This document shows positions 20,141 through 30,639 of a stretch of DNA of 64,000 bases, piece after piece (positions within the stretch are counted from its first letter, which is position 1; every line of letters starts with the position of its first letter). The DNA is taken from the NCBI GenBank assembly GCA_037974335.1, contig CM075761.1, positions 14,513,549 through 14,577,548 on the forward strand, read 5' to 3'. The translations under genes were made by a program, and so were the position numbers. The notes beneath the pieces are model-generated. The model did not search any database. It saw only the letters and a list, made by a program, of their open reading frames with translations, and was not told the origin of the DNA. This stretch comes from Prionace glauca (taxonomy: Eukaryota > Chordata > Chondrichthyes > Carcharhiniformes > Carcharhinidae).

Positions 20141-20828
20141 TCTCTCTCTAATTTTATACAAGCCTGTTCTCTGTTTACTCCAATCCACCCCCAGCAGGTA
20201 ACGCTCCTTAACCTGCAGTTAAACACTTCGTCCAGTGTTTGACCACCTTATGCTGTTCTGTACATGAAGCCCCTCAACTATAGAAGCAGGAAAGGCCCTG
20301 ACAACATCTGGCAAGAACATCATTTTTCCATCTCAAGCATCAGGTGATGAGGTGATAAGAATCTTGGCCAATACCTCCGCACCTCAGTTCATGTTGCAGA
20401 GCTCCATTGCGCTGTGGGTAAGACTATTTTGAGACTCACAGCGAACAGCCGCGGTCACAGGAAATGCTCCTCTTTGCTGCCGGAGCTGGTTCGCAGCTGC
20501 TGCCTCTACTGACTCTTCATCCTTCAAGATCAAGCAATTCTGCAAAATAGTTCAGGCCCTCAGTGAGGCTCCACACTCTCTACTCATTTCAGAACCCATT
20601 TTTATCAGTAATCCTTTCCACCAGTCTCTTCACATTCATATTAATGTAACTCATTAATGTAGGGGTCAGTCCCTTCACCAGCAGCTCACTGGGATCGCAC
20701 TGTGTAATATCTACACAAACTGTAACAATTCAGGAAAATTGCTGGAAATTGGTGGGAGGAACATAGGGGGACATGGGAATTCGACAATCTCCAATTGCCC
20801 TCCCGGCTGCACCCCACATTTACTGTAT
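20141..20828. other. Unassigned
   Basis: No open frame of interest and no repeat family is recognised. A few pyrimidine tracts are seen without exon context. Confidence 0.4.
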
Positions 20829-20950
20829 TACTGCGGTTAGCATTGCTGTCTCACAGTTCCAAGGACCTTGGTTCGACTCCCGGCTTGGGTCACTGTCTGG
20901 AAGGAGTCTGCACGTTCTCCCCGTGTCTGCGCCGCTTTCTTCTGGGTGTC
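20829..20950 (+). mobile_element. SINE head and middle, no tail
   Basis: It has 'gcggttagcattgctgtctc', box B 'ggttcgactcccgg' and 'gttctccccgtgtctgcgcc'. It is broken off where a CR1-E fragment begins. Confidence 0.82.
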
Positions 20951-21240
20951 GGTAATCCAGGATAGGAGAATCTAAAACTAACGAGCACAGCTTGAATTTG
21001 AGAGGGGAGAAATGAAAAGGGTTTTGAGGAGAAACATTTTCACACGGAGTGTGGTGCGTTTATGGAATGAGGTACCAGAGGAGGTGGCAGAGGTGGCTAC
21101 AATTACAACATTTGAAAGAAACTTGAACAGGTCCATGGATGGGAAAGGTTTATAGGAATGTGGGCCAAACGCAGGCAAATGGGATCACTTTCGGTTTGGA
21201 GACTTAGTCGGCATGGACGAATTGGTGCTGTTTCCGTGTC
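20951..21240 (+). mobile_element. CR1-E LINE 3' end
   Basis: It holds the C-terminal reverse-transcriptase block ('acacggagtgtggtgcgttt', 'tggaatgaggtaccagagga') followed by 'ggcaaatgggatcactttcg'. It is closest to 19862-20140. Confidence 0.78.
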
Positions 21241-21279
21241 GTTTCTCTCTCTCAAACTGTACACTAGCCTGTTCTCTGT

Positions 21280-21425
21280 TTGATGCGGGATGCGGGAATG
21301 CCGGCGTTGGACTGGCGTAAACACAGTAAAAAGTCTGACAACATCAGGTTTTAGTCCAACCAATTTGTTTGATAATACTCACAAGCTTTCGAGGGGACTG
21401 CCTCTTCGTCAGGTGAATGGAGAGT
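21280..21425 (+). mobile_element. R1 repeat, left part
   Basis: It begins near 'gcgggaatgccggcgttgga' and includes 'agtctgacaacatcaggttt' and 'cgtcaggtgaatggagag'. Further R1 sequence appears at 23432-23523 and 25461-25672, separated by a CR1-A and a CR1-B insertion. The three pieces may be one original element. Confidence 0.8.
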
Positions 21426-21519
21426 CATTCATTTGCCCTCCCGGCCACGGCCCCAGGCTGACTGTTTTAGTGCGTTTACCACTTCTGCCTCACAGTTTCA
21501 GGGACCTGGGGTTTCAGGC

Positions 21520-23431
21520 GTGAGGGCTGAGGTAGTGCACTAGAAAACTTTAGATTGGCTAGGAGGGAGTTGAAGAGTGAGCTAAGAAGGGCTAAAAGAG
21601 GACATGAGAAGACTTTTGCTGATAGGGTTAAGGAGAATCCTAAGGCGTTGTATAGGTATGTCAAGAAGAGAAAGTTGGTTAGGGCAAGATTAGGGCCAGT
21701 TATAGACAGCAGAGGGAAGTTATGTGTGGAACCGGAGGAGATTGGAGAGGCATTGAACCAATATTTCTCTTCGGTGTTCACGCAGGGGGACATGGATATA
21801 GCTGAGGAGGACACTGGGTTACAGGGGAGTAGAATTGAAAGTGTTACAGTTGATAAGGAGGATGTGCTGGATATTCGGGAGGGTCTGAAAATAGATCCGG
21901 ATCTGGTCCGGATGGGATTTACCCCAGGATTCTCTGGGAGGCAAGACAAGTGATTGCAGAGCCTCTGGCTCTGATCTTCAGGTTGTCGTTGGCCTCTGGT
22001 ATAGTACCGGAAGATTGGAGGTTAGCGAATGTTGTTCCATTGTTTAAGAAGGGGAGCAGAGACTTCCCTGGGAATTATAGACCGGTGAGTATCACTTCTG
22101 TCGTGGGCAAGGTTTTAGAAAAAATTATTAGGGATAGGATTTATAGTTATTTCGAGAGTAATTAATTGATTGGAGATAGTCAGCATGGTTTTGTGGCGGG
22201 TAGGTCGTGCCTTATTAACCTTAGTGAGTTTTTTGAGAAAGTGACCAAAGAGGTGGATGGGGGTAAGGCAGTGGACGTGGTGTATATGGATTTTAGTAAG
22301 GCGTTTGATAAGATTCACCATGGTAGGCTTCTGCAGAAAATGCAGATGTATGGGATTGGGGGTGATCTAGGAAATTGGATCAGGAATTGGCTAGCGGATA
22401 GGAGACAGAGGATGGTGGTTGATGGTAAATATTCATCATGGAGTTCGGTTACGAGTGGTGTGCCTCAGGGATCTGTTTTGGGGCCACTGCTGTTTGTAAT
22501 TTTTATTAATGATCTGGATGAGGGTATAGTTGAGTGGATTAGTAACCAAAGTCGGAGGTGTGGTAGATGGTGAGGAAGGGTGTCATAGTTTGCAGGAAGA
22601 CTTAGGCAGGTTGCAGAGCTGGGCCGAGAGATGGCGGATGGAGTTTAATGCGGAGAAGTGTGAGGTAATTCACTTTGGTAGGAATAACAGATGTGTCGAG
22701 TATAGGGCTAACGGGAGGACTTTGAATAGTGTGGATGAGCAGAGGGATCTAGGTGTATGTGTACATAGATCCCTGAAAGTTGGGAATCAAGTAGATAAGG
22801 TTGTTAAGAAGGCATACGGTGTCTTGGCGTTTATTGGTAGGGGGATTGAATTTAGGAGTCACAGCGTCATGTTGCAACTGTACACAACTCTTGTGCGGCC
22901 GCACTTGGAGTTCTGTGTGCAGTTCTGGTCCCCACATTACAGGAAGGATGTGGAGGCTTTGGAGAGGGTGCAGAGGAGGTTTACCAGGATGTTGCCTGGT
23001 GTGGAGGGGAGGTCCTATGAGGAGAGGCTGAGGGATTTGGGGTTGTTTTCGCTGGAAAGAAGGCGGCTAAGAGGTGACCTTATTGAAACATAAGAGATGA
23101 TTAGAGGTTTAGACAGGGTAGATAGTGATAGCCTTTTTCCTAGGATGGAGGAAGCTAGCACGAGGGGGCACGACTTTAAATTAAGGGGGGGTAGTTATAG
23201 GACGGATGTCAGGGGTGGGTTCTTTACCCAGAGGGTGGTGAGGGATTGGAATGCCCTGCCTGCTGAAGTTGTAAATGCGCCTAGTTTGGGGTCGTTTAAG
23301 AGATCCGTGGATAGGTTTATGGACGAAAAGGGATTGGTTGAGGTCAGTGGGGCATTGTTTTGTAACTGGTCGGCGCAACATCGTGAGCCGAAGGGTGTGT
23401 TCTGCGCTGTAATGTTCTATGTTCTATGTTC
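21520..23431 (+). mobile_element. CR1-A LINE, long copy
   Basis: It starts in the linker before the reverse transcriptase (ARRELKSELRRAKRGHEKTF, PEEIGEALNQYFSSVFTQGD), then [40 protein letters not shown] and [20 protein letters not shown], and the full C-terminus. Several shifts are visible: near 21890 (part of the K-S-P-G-P-D-G motif lost), a stop at 22165, loss of the F-A-D-D segment near 22545, and a stop at 23093. It ends with ttctatg units at 23431. It sits within R1 sequence. Confidence 0.95.
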
Positions 23432-23523
23432 GTCAGGTGTGTGGAAGGTTCTGATCAGAGAAGGGTATATAAAGACACACACAGTTTACAGAATACTGAT
23501 TAGAATGTAAGTCTTTGCAGGTA
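23432..23523 (+). mobile_element. R1 repeat, middle part
   Basis: 'cgtcaggtgtgtggaaggtt' and 'tatataaagacacacacagt' then 'gaatactgattagaatgtaa' correspond to the middle of R1 at 9347-9900. It lies between the CR1-A and CR1-B insertions. Confidence 0.75.
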
Positions 23524-25460
23524 ATAGAACATAGAACATAGAACATAGAACATGACAGCACAAACAGGCCCTTCGGCCCTCGAGTTGCGCCGATCGCATC
23601 AACCCCACCAATCTATAGACCTATCTATAACCCCCAATCCCATTAAACCCCATATACTCATCCAGAAGTCTTTTAAAAGACCCCAGCGAGTTCGCCTCCA
23701 CCACCGACGACGGCAGCCGATTCCAATCACTCACCACCCTCTGAGTGAAAAACTTACCCCTAACATCACCTCTGTACTTCCCTCCCCGCACCTTAAATCT
23801 GTGTCCTCTCGTAGCGACCATTTCAACCCGGGGAAATAGTCTCTGAGAGTCCACCCTATCTATTCCTCTCAACATTTTATAAACTTCTATCAGGTCGCCT
23901 CTCAACCTTCGCCTCTCCAGGGAAAAGAGTCCCAGCTCCCTCAACCTATCTTCATAAGGCATGCCTCCCAGTCCAGGCAACATCCTTGTAAATCTCCTCT
24001 GCACCCTTTCAATAGCTTCTACGTCTTTCCTATAGTGAGGCGACCAGAACTGCGCACAGTACTCCAAATGAGGCCTGACGAGGGTCCTGTAAAGTTGCAG
24101 CATTACCTCCCGACTCCTAAACTCAATCCCTCGATTAATGAAGGCCAGTACACCATACGCCTTCTTGACCACCTCCTCCACCTGCGAGGCCGATTTAAGA
24201 GTCCTGTGAACCCGGACCCCGAGATCCTTCTGCTCTTCAACGCTACTAAGACCCCTGCCCTTTATAGTGTACTCGTTCATCCCGTTGGTTCTGCCGAAAT
24301 GGACTACTACACATTTATCCGCGTTGAAGTCCATCTGCCACTTCTCCGCCCATTCCTGCATCCTATCTATGTCCTGCTGCAACTTTTGACATCCTTCCAG
24401 ACCATCCACAACACCGCCGACCTTTGTGTCATCAGCGAACTTGCTAACCCATCCCTCCACTTCCTCATCCAGGTCATTTATGAAAATGACAAACAACAAC
24501 GGTCCCAGAACAGATCCCTGGGGCACCCCACTGGTGACTGACCTCCATTCCGAAAAAGACCCATCCACAACCACTCTCTGCCTTCTGCAGGCAAGCCAGT
24601 TCTGGATCCACAAGGCCAAAGGCCCTTGGATCCCATGCCCTCTCACCTTCTCAAGAAGTCTTGCATGGGGGACCTTATCAAAAGCCTTGCTGAAGTCCAT
24701 GTACACTACGTCCACGGCACTTCCTTCGTCAATGTGTTCAGTCACATTATCGAAGAACTCAACTAGGCTCGTAAGGCACGACCTGCCCTTGACAAATCCA
24801 TGCTGACTATTCCTGATCATGTCAAACCTCTCCAAATGGTCGTAAATCGTGTCCCTCAGAAGCCTCTCCATCAGCTTACCAACCACTGAGGTCAGACTCA
24901 CCGGGCGGTAATTTCCCGGGCTATCTCTGTTCCCTTTCTTGAAAATAGGGACTCCATCCGCAATCCTCCAATCTTCCGGAACCTCTCCCGTCTCCATTGA
25001 CGACGCAAAGATCATCGCCAAGGGCTCTGCAATCACTTCCCTGGCCTCCCACAGTATCCTGGGGTACATCCCATCTGGTCCCGGCGACTTATCTACCTTG
25101 ATAGAATTCAAAAGTTCTAACACATCCTCCTCTTTAATGTCCACGTACTCAATCTTTTCCACCTGCTGCAAGTCCATAGCAAGATCTCCCAAATCAGCTT
25201 CCACTGTGAATACTGATGCAAAGTACTCATTAAGCACCTCCGCCATTTCTTCTGGTTCTACACAGACCTTTCCCCCTTCATCTTTTATAGGTCCTATCCT
25301 TTCCCTTCTCACCCTTTTACCTTTAGAAGGCCTTGGGATTTTCTTTAATCTTACCCGCCAAGGTCTTCTCATGACCCCTTCTGGCTCTCCTAATTTCCCT
25401 TTTAACCTCCTTTCTACAGTCCTTATATTCTTCAAGATCCGCTAATCTGCTATTCAAGTC
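23524..25460 (-). mobile_element. CR1-B LINE with uninterrupted 604-codon frame
   Basis: One open frame (23621-25435) covers the linker and whole reverse transcriptase. In order: [150 protein letters not shown], and the C-terminal RRFTRMLPGLGGMPYEDRLR to the end. The endonuclease and ORF1 are missing, so it is 5'-truncated. The intact frame and near identity to 8092-9235, 40529-40984 and 53360-54041 indicate a recently active subfamily. It is inserted in R1. Confidence 0.96.
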
Positions 25461-25672
25461 TTAAAGATACAGAGAGAGCATTTGCATCGGTTAAAGAGAT
25501 GTGGATTGTCTCCAGACAGGACAGTAAGTGAGATTTTACAAGCCCAGGCAAGTCATGGAGGTTACAGATCTCCATATATCAAATAAAATGGTTGGACTCT
25601 AACCTGGTGTTGTGAAACTTCTTTCTGAGTTTACCCCAGCCCAATGCCGGCATCTCTACATCATCACTATTG
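25461..25672 (+). mobile_element. R1 repeat, right end with inverted terminal sequence
   Basis: 'ggttaaagagatgtggattg' and 'tctccagacaggacagtaag' match the hairpin end of R1. It then continues into 'aataaaatggttggactcta', 'acctggtgttgtgaaacttc' and 'gccggcatctctacatcatc', which is the inverse of the R1 start at 21280. So here the element has inverted terminal sequence of about 80-100 bases. Confidence 0.7.
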
Positions 25673-25679
25673 TCCCAGA

Positions 25680-26035
25680 ACAGGCACCAGAGTGTGCAGA
25701 CGAGGGGTCTTCACAGAGATGCGATTGCAATGTTAGTGGAAGCCTACCTGTGAAACTATTCAATAATGCATAAATAACTCGCTTTTGTCTCGAAACTTTC
25801 ATTCCTAACCATCCTCCACACTTTGGCTCCTGTTTAGGTACATGGAAGGAACCTTTAGCATGGTCAATGTCCCTAACCAGCATGCTTTTCATACTGTGAG
25901 AGGAAAGCGAGGAACCCAGAGGAAATCCAGGTAGAGAAAAGGAGAGCATGAGACTCCACCTGGATAGTCACCCAAGGCTGGAATGGAACTTCAGGCCCTG
26001 GCGCTGTGAGACAGCTGTGTTAACCCACTATGAAC
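25680..26035 (-). mobile_element. Degraded SINE
   Basis: On the plus strand, 'agaggaaatccaggtagaga', 'gatagtcacccaaggctgga' and 'gcgctgtgagacagctgtgt' are the complement of a diverged S1/S3 head and middle. The left part has an S3-like tail (gcaatgttagtggaagccta). It is much more diverged than other copies. Confidence 0.65.
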
Positions 26036-26215
26036 GGCATGCTTTGCCTGGATGGTACGTAGGAAGCAATACTTTTCACTGTGCCCCAATACACGTGACA
26101 ATGATAAATCAAGTCTCTGTACTTTATGATCGGTATATTGTGCCTGTGTCGTGAACAAGAAACAATACTATTCAATGTATCCCGATACATATACCAATAA
26201 TAAATCAGATCGAGT
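26036..26215 (+). mobile_element. L2-like LINE 3' tail, duplicated
   Basis: Two related tails stand in a row: 'gaagcaatacttttcactgt' with 'gacaatgataaatcaag', then 'gaaacaatactattcaatgt' with 'accaataataaatcagatc'. The same tail type is seen at 42240-42556. Confidence 0.65.
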
Positions 26216-26221
26216 CAAATC

Positions 26222-26447
26222 ATAAGAACGTCAGAACATAAGAAATAGGAGCAGGAGTAGGCCATCTGGCCCTTCGAGCCTGCCCCGCCATTCAATAAGA
26301 TCATGGCTGATCTGTCGTGGCTCAGCTCCACCTTCCCGCCCTCTCCCCATAACCTTCTCTTATCAAAAACCCATCAACCCGTTTCTTAAAAATATTTAGC
26401 GAGGCAGCCTCCACCACTTCAACGGGCAGAGAATTCCAGAGATTCAC
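26222..26447 (-). mobile_element. CR1-C LINE 3' end
   Basis: Minus-strand tail 'acataagaaataggagcagg' followed by 'gccattcaataagatcatgg' and the C-terminal coding end (NLWNSLPVEVVEAAS-like). A plus-strand CR1-C 3' end follows at 26492. Confidence 0.88.
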
Positions 26448-26491
26448 CTCATACACAGGCCAGTAAATTTCTGAATGAATGAATTTGTTTC

Positions 26492-26646
26492 TGATAGACA
26501 GGGGAATTAAGGATTATGAGGAGAAAGCGGGAAAGTGGAACCGATCCACTTCATATCAGCCATGATCCGATTGAATGGCAGGGCAGGCTCGAAGGGCTAG
26601 ATGGCCTATTCCTGCTCCTATTCCTTATGTTCTTATGTTTTTATGT
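26492..26646 (+). mobile_element. CR1-C LINE 3' tail, inverted relative to neighbour
   Basis: 'gacaggggaattaaggatta', 'ggcaggctcgaagggctaga' and 'cttatgttcttatg' form the plus-strand tail. With 26222-26447 it makes an inverted pair separated by about 45 bases. Confidence 0.85.
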
Positions 26647-27307
26647 TTAGGAGAGTTAAGTTAACCCGTCCTACACCCTCCAGGAAGACTAATTATCAGT
26701 CTTAACAGATTTCTGTAGAACCAGTTTGCAATATCTGTTAGGTATGATTTTACGGCCACATAAGCTATTTTTAATTTGAGAATGATTGTATAGGTTAGGA
26801 AGATAGAGGTTATATTTTGTATCGGAATTTATTTATCCATTAATGATCAGGCCAACAAATTCCAGTTCAGAGTTTTATTGTTTATGAAATTAAAGGTGGT
26901 TTGGAAATATATTCCATTATGTCCGTGAACAGAAAACATTTCACATGTGACTGACATGCTCATTTGAGGAGCCGATTGTGTTTTCAGACGTTTACATTCA
27001 AGAGTAAAATGTTTCCACACACAGCCAATGTAACCTGTAAGTAGCTGTGGCAACACTGTGCCTTTAAAAATGTATTTTCAATCATATTATTTAGTCGGGT
27101 TTTCAAGCAGCTCCTAGCATTGTGTTGGCCCTGCTTTTCTCACAGAGACGGCTTCCTCTAATTGTGACTGAAGCAATATAATTGCCATCCGGTTCAGTTT
27201 TAATCTGAACTAATGCAGAATCTTGAAGTGATATGATCCTTTTGGAATTACTGGGCGGAGCATGATCGACAAGTCAGCTGATGCCTGGGGACTTTTTTTC
27301 CTTTTAC
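26647..27307. other. Unassigned
   Basis: A+T-rich sequence without a recognisable gene or repeat. 'aatctgaactaatgcag' near 27200 repeats a word found near 4670. Confidence 0.4.
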
Positions 27308-27520
27308 AGAAAAGAACTAAGAACAAAGAAGAAGAACATAGAACAACACAGCACAGGAAACAGGCCCTTCAGCCCAACAAGCAGACACCAACAATTTAAC
27401 ATTGTGAGTGCCCTCTTCTACCTATGAGTTTGTCTACACCTATTGAACTCCACAATTAAGGAATTATAACCAGATTTTGAGGCACCTAATTTAGGGACAA
27501 TTTCGGGACAATTTGTCCAA
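27308..27520 (-). mobile_element. S2 SINE, 5'-truncated
   Basis: The tail 'agaacaacacagcacaggaa' and 'acattgtgagtgccctcttc' are followed by the body to 'ggacaatttgtccaag'. It shares sub-variant words with 4938-5225. Confidence 0.8.
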
Positions 27521-28049
27521 GTATTTCGTTTTCTTGTTCAGCAGCAGCCTGACGTGGGGAGCATCTACGGTGCATTTGTCCTTGCTCTGGAGTTGGAAAC
27601 AATGCGGTGTGTGAGTTACTGTTAGAAGCTGATGGAGGCTGCCATGTCCCAGTCCATTTCTCTCTCCAGAGGCTTTTTGGAAATGTCCGGGACTCGGAAG
27701 CCTCAGCGATTTAATCCAAAAGGATCAATTCATGACAGATGTTAAATAGCTGGAAACTCATCATCACGTGAATATGCTTACCTTTTGTGCTAAGCCTAGG
27801 AACCGAGTATGTTTGGGGTGTGTTGTTTGGATTGGAACTTCATAGACAGCTGGCTGGTAACGCCTATTCTACATCATGTTCGAATCGTGTGATTGGGAAA
27901 TGTTATGCGAATTCTTTTGGTTTAAATTGAACTGTAGTCTTTAATAAACGTTGTTTGATAAAAACTTCCGTGTTGATTATTTGAATCATACCCAGAATGA
28001 AGCATCGTCTGCTCAACTGTGCCAAATTCAACTGTAAGAACATAGGATT
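27521..28049. other. Unassigned
   Basis: No open frame with a motif and no repeat recognised. Near 27940-27975 'ctttaataaacgttgtttga' could be a polyadenylation signal on the plus strand, but there is no gene to assign it to. Confidence 0.35.
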
Positions 28050-28275
28050 GAGTTTACAGAATTGTCATCACTGTTCGCCACATGTTCCCCTACTGAAAGT
28101 TTGATGACCGAACCGGGCTCATTCCCCATTTCTCAGTCCAGTAGAGCTCCCTCTCTAGTCGGAGTATCAACATATTGTTTCCAAGAACCTTCCTGGGCCC
28201 ATTTTACAAATTCCTTCCCGTCCGTACCCCCAGCCAGAAGGGATTTCCAGTCTATATGAAGGAAATTAAAGTCTC
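28050..28275 (-). mobile_element. CR1-type endonuclease fragment
   Basis: Read on the minus strand it gives an endonuclease-like order: 'actttaatttccttcat' (the D-F-N region), W-K-S-L, then words like G-N-E-P-G-S-V-I. These match the LVLGNEPDQV block of CR1-A at 37086-37388. It is highly decayed. Confidence 0.5.
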
Positions 28276-28339
28276 CCAATACAACCACCCTATTTTTCTC
28301 TAAACCTATCCAGAACTGTTGGGGCTGAAGGGATCAAGA

Positions 28340-28463
28340 AATATCGGCTAAAGGGGGATCTGAATATTGTATTTGGCGATAAGCTGGGATCATGATGAAT
28401 GGCAGAGCAGGTTTGAAGGGCCGAATGGCCCGCGCCTGCTTCTAGTTTCTATGTTTCTATGTT
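28340..28463 (+). mobile_element. Old LINE 3' tail
   Basis: 'gggatcatgatgaatggcag', 'gaagggccgaatggcccgcg' and 'tttctatgtttctatgttc' form a CR1-type 3' end that does not match A-D exactly. Confidence 0.65.
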
Positions 28464-28827
28464 CCTTTGTTTCGAGATAGTTACAATGAGCGGGAAATAA
28501 ATACTTGCCTGGTTGGACACTCGCTCGAAAGTCTTCCCTCTTCTGGGAGAAAATAATTTCCATTGTCAAAGCAGTTCCATGTGGTTTCAATTCTGTGGTC
28601 CATAACAGAAGATGATGCGAGCTGCTGGGGACTCCATGTGGAAACTCATACACAGGATCACCTGCGTGAAGAAAATACCCAACGCAGCAAGTAATAGGCC
28701 TGGCAAAGCCTTTCCACAACCATCGGTTCAGCCCAGGAACTCTGCAGTCCCGCCGCATCCAGCTCTGAATGGTGGCGGACAATTAAACAACTCAGTGCAA
28801 GAGGAGGCCCCCAAAACATTCCAATCC

Positions 28828-29768
28828 TCAATGGTGTAGTTCACGGCAAATGTTAAGGCTAAAACATTCGCAACAACGTGCAGGCAAAACACAAGTAAGG
28901 AGATATTTGAGGAGATCTTTTAGGTGCTGCCTGAAGTGAGTCTGTGTCACAGCATAAATGGCGGTGTTTGTGCAGCAACTTGTCAGTTGCAGCATGAAAC
29001 CCAATTCCAGAACAAAATAATCTAACCACACTGACCCATAGCCGAAATAAAACATCCGACGCCATATTGAATAAACCATTAATGTCGACCATAACAGGAT
29101 GAAATTGGCTGAGATAACAAACAGCAAAATGATCGATTTCCTACGACTCTCCATCTCTGTGTCTCTGGGATTCTCTACACTGCTGTGAGCCCGGAGTCTC
29201 CTGCGGGCTCTGCTGCTCACTAAAATGTGTCTAACAGTAAAAGCATTGAACAGCAGAATCAGGACGAATGGGACACCCGGGGTTAGAATGTGGTGGAGAA
29301 ACTCGATTGTTGTCCAGACCGGAGATTCCTCAACATCCATTGTGACATGACAAAAAAAGGGGTTGTTCCCCAGCATATAGTTATTTAAAAACGTAAAATA
29401 CCAGAAAATGTTCTTTAAACAGCTCACTGCCGTCACTGTTCCCAGAACCACAGTCGCTGATTTCTCACTGCAATATTTACTTTTCAGCTTGGGGCAGCAA
29501 ATGGCCACAAATCGATCAAAGGTGAAAGTGACGGTGAACCATACAGAACAGTCAGTGGCTGCATAAAGCAGGACGGTGTGAATGTTGCACACGGGGACCG
29601 ACAGCAGGAAAACAAACTGATTTGGATAAACAATGGGAATGTGTCTCAATATCAGGTCGAGGATAATGACCAGCAGATCCCCCACTGACATGGCCACCAG
29701 ATAACGAGTCACACATTTCGACAGACCACAGTTTCTGCTCGTCAGTGTCACAATTGTGATTATGTTCA
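28828..29768 (-). CDS. GPR139-like G-protein-coupled receptor, exon 2
   Basis: The acceptor 'ttccttcctgacag' precedes TG-AAC..., giving V-N-I-I-T-I-V-T-L after the split codon, then SRNCGLSKCVTRYLVAMSVG (TM2) and VCNIHTVLLYAATDCSVWFT (TM3, with the conserved Cys). D-R-F stands in place of D-R-Y (TFDRFVAICC). The second extracellular loop has its Cys (NPFFCHVTM). TM5, TM6 (KSIILLFVISANFILLWSTL) and TM7 follow, the last with N-T-A-I-Y as the N-P-x-x-Y variant. The tail is CCECFSLNICRELHH and stop. The frame is open for 313 codons. This layout, with the intron after TM1, fits the GPR139-like receptors expanded in fishes (family knowledge); ligand and coupling cannot be told. Together with exon 1 it makes about 394 residues, a normal length. 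Confidence 0.92.
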
Positions 29769-29889
29769 CTGTCAGGAAGGAAATGAAAAATAAAATTAGA
29801 CACGATTCAGGGCAAGAAATTACCATTTAGACTAAGGGTGGCTTAAAATGAAAAATGAAATATACACACATACAAAATTACTTTTTTTA

Positions 29890-30064
29890 AATTCAGCACA
29901 TGTTTTGCAGTGTGAGAGTAATATGGAGCATCTGGAGGAAGCCCATGCAGACACGGGAAAGAAGATCCAATGTCCACACAGACAGTGACCCAAGTATGGA
30001 ACTGAACCCAAGTCCCTGACACTGTGAGTCAGCAGTGTCAACTACTGTGTCACCGTGCTGCACT
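29890..30064 (-). mobile_element. Diverged SINE in the GPCR intron
   Basis: 'ggaagcccatgcagacacgg', 'cacacagacagtgacccaag' and 'gtcaactactgtgtcaccgt' are the complement of an S1/S3 head and middle. The tail is decayed. Confidence 0.75.
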
Positions 30065-30396
30065 ATAGTAGCGACACAATGATATTTATTTGGAAGAGAG
30101 TTTTCTAGGGAGTCCTCAAAATTGACCCTCACTCATCTATAGGTAAATAGCCCCTCTACCTTGTGGGGTTGTGGACGGTAAGAAGGCCAAGGGAGGAAAC
30201 CCTGTTTGCTCTCAAAGCTTCAGGGTTCAGTGAATAGGACCTGTCCAATGAGTTTGCTGTTGACCCAATATGATCTACTGGACCATTGAAGTTCAGTGAA
30301 TCCTCTCTCGGTAGGAAGGTTGCTGATCTATGTGCCAGAAAAACTCAAACAAAGGCTGGTACCTAAGAAAAGCCAAACAGCTGCCTTCATGACTGA

Positions 30397-30556
30397 TTGT
30401 CAGCAATCTCTAAACTGTCTGTGCTTTATATGCTCTGTCTGAGGCCAGAACTCTCCATTCACCTGACGAAGAGGGTCACCTCGAAAGCTTGCTTGCTTGT
30501 GAGAATATTATCAAATAAATCGGTTGGACTAAAACCTGGTGTTGTCAGACTTATTC
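30397..30556 (-). mobile_element. R1 repeat fragment in the GPCR intron
   Basis: 'gtgctttatatgctctgtct', 'ctccattcacctgacgaaga' and 'aaacctggtgttgtcagact' match R1 at 9731-9860 in the same orientation. Confidence 0.82.
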
Positions 30557-30639
30557 ATGACTGTTGTCCAGTGACGCTGGAATTCAGTATTACGTTATGC
30601 ATCAAAAGATTAGTCATGACGTGAAACCCAGATTGCCTG

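Noticed and set aside
28390-28782. 130-codon minus-strand frame next to the GPCR
   Set aside because: It lies in the 3' flank of the receptor gene, starts after the stop codon region and has no domain; probably untranslated sequence plus LINE tail.
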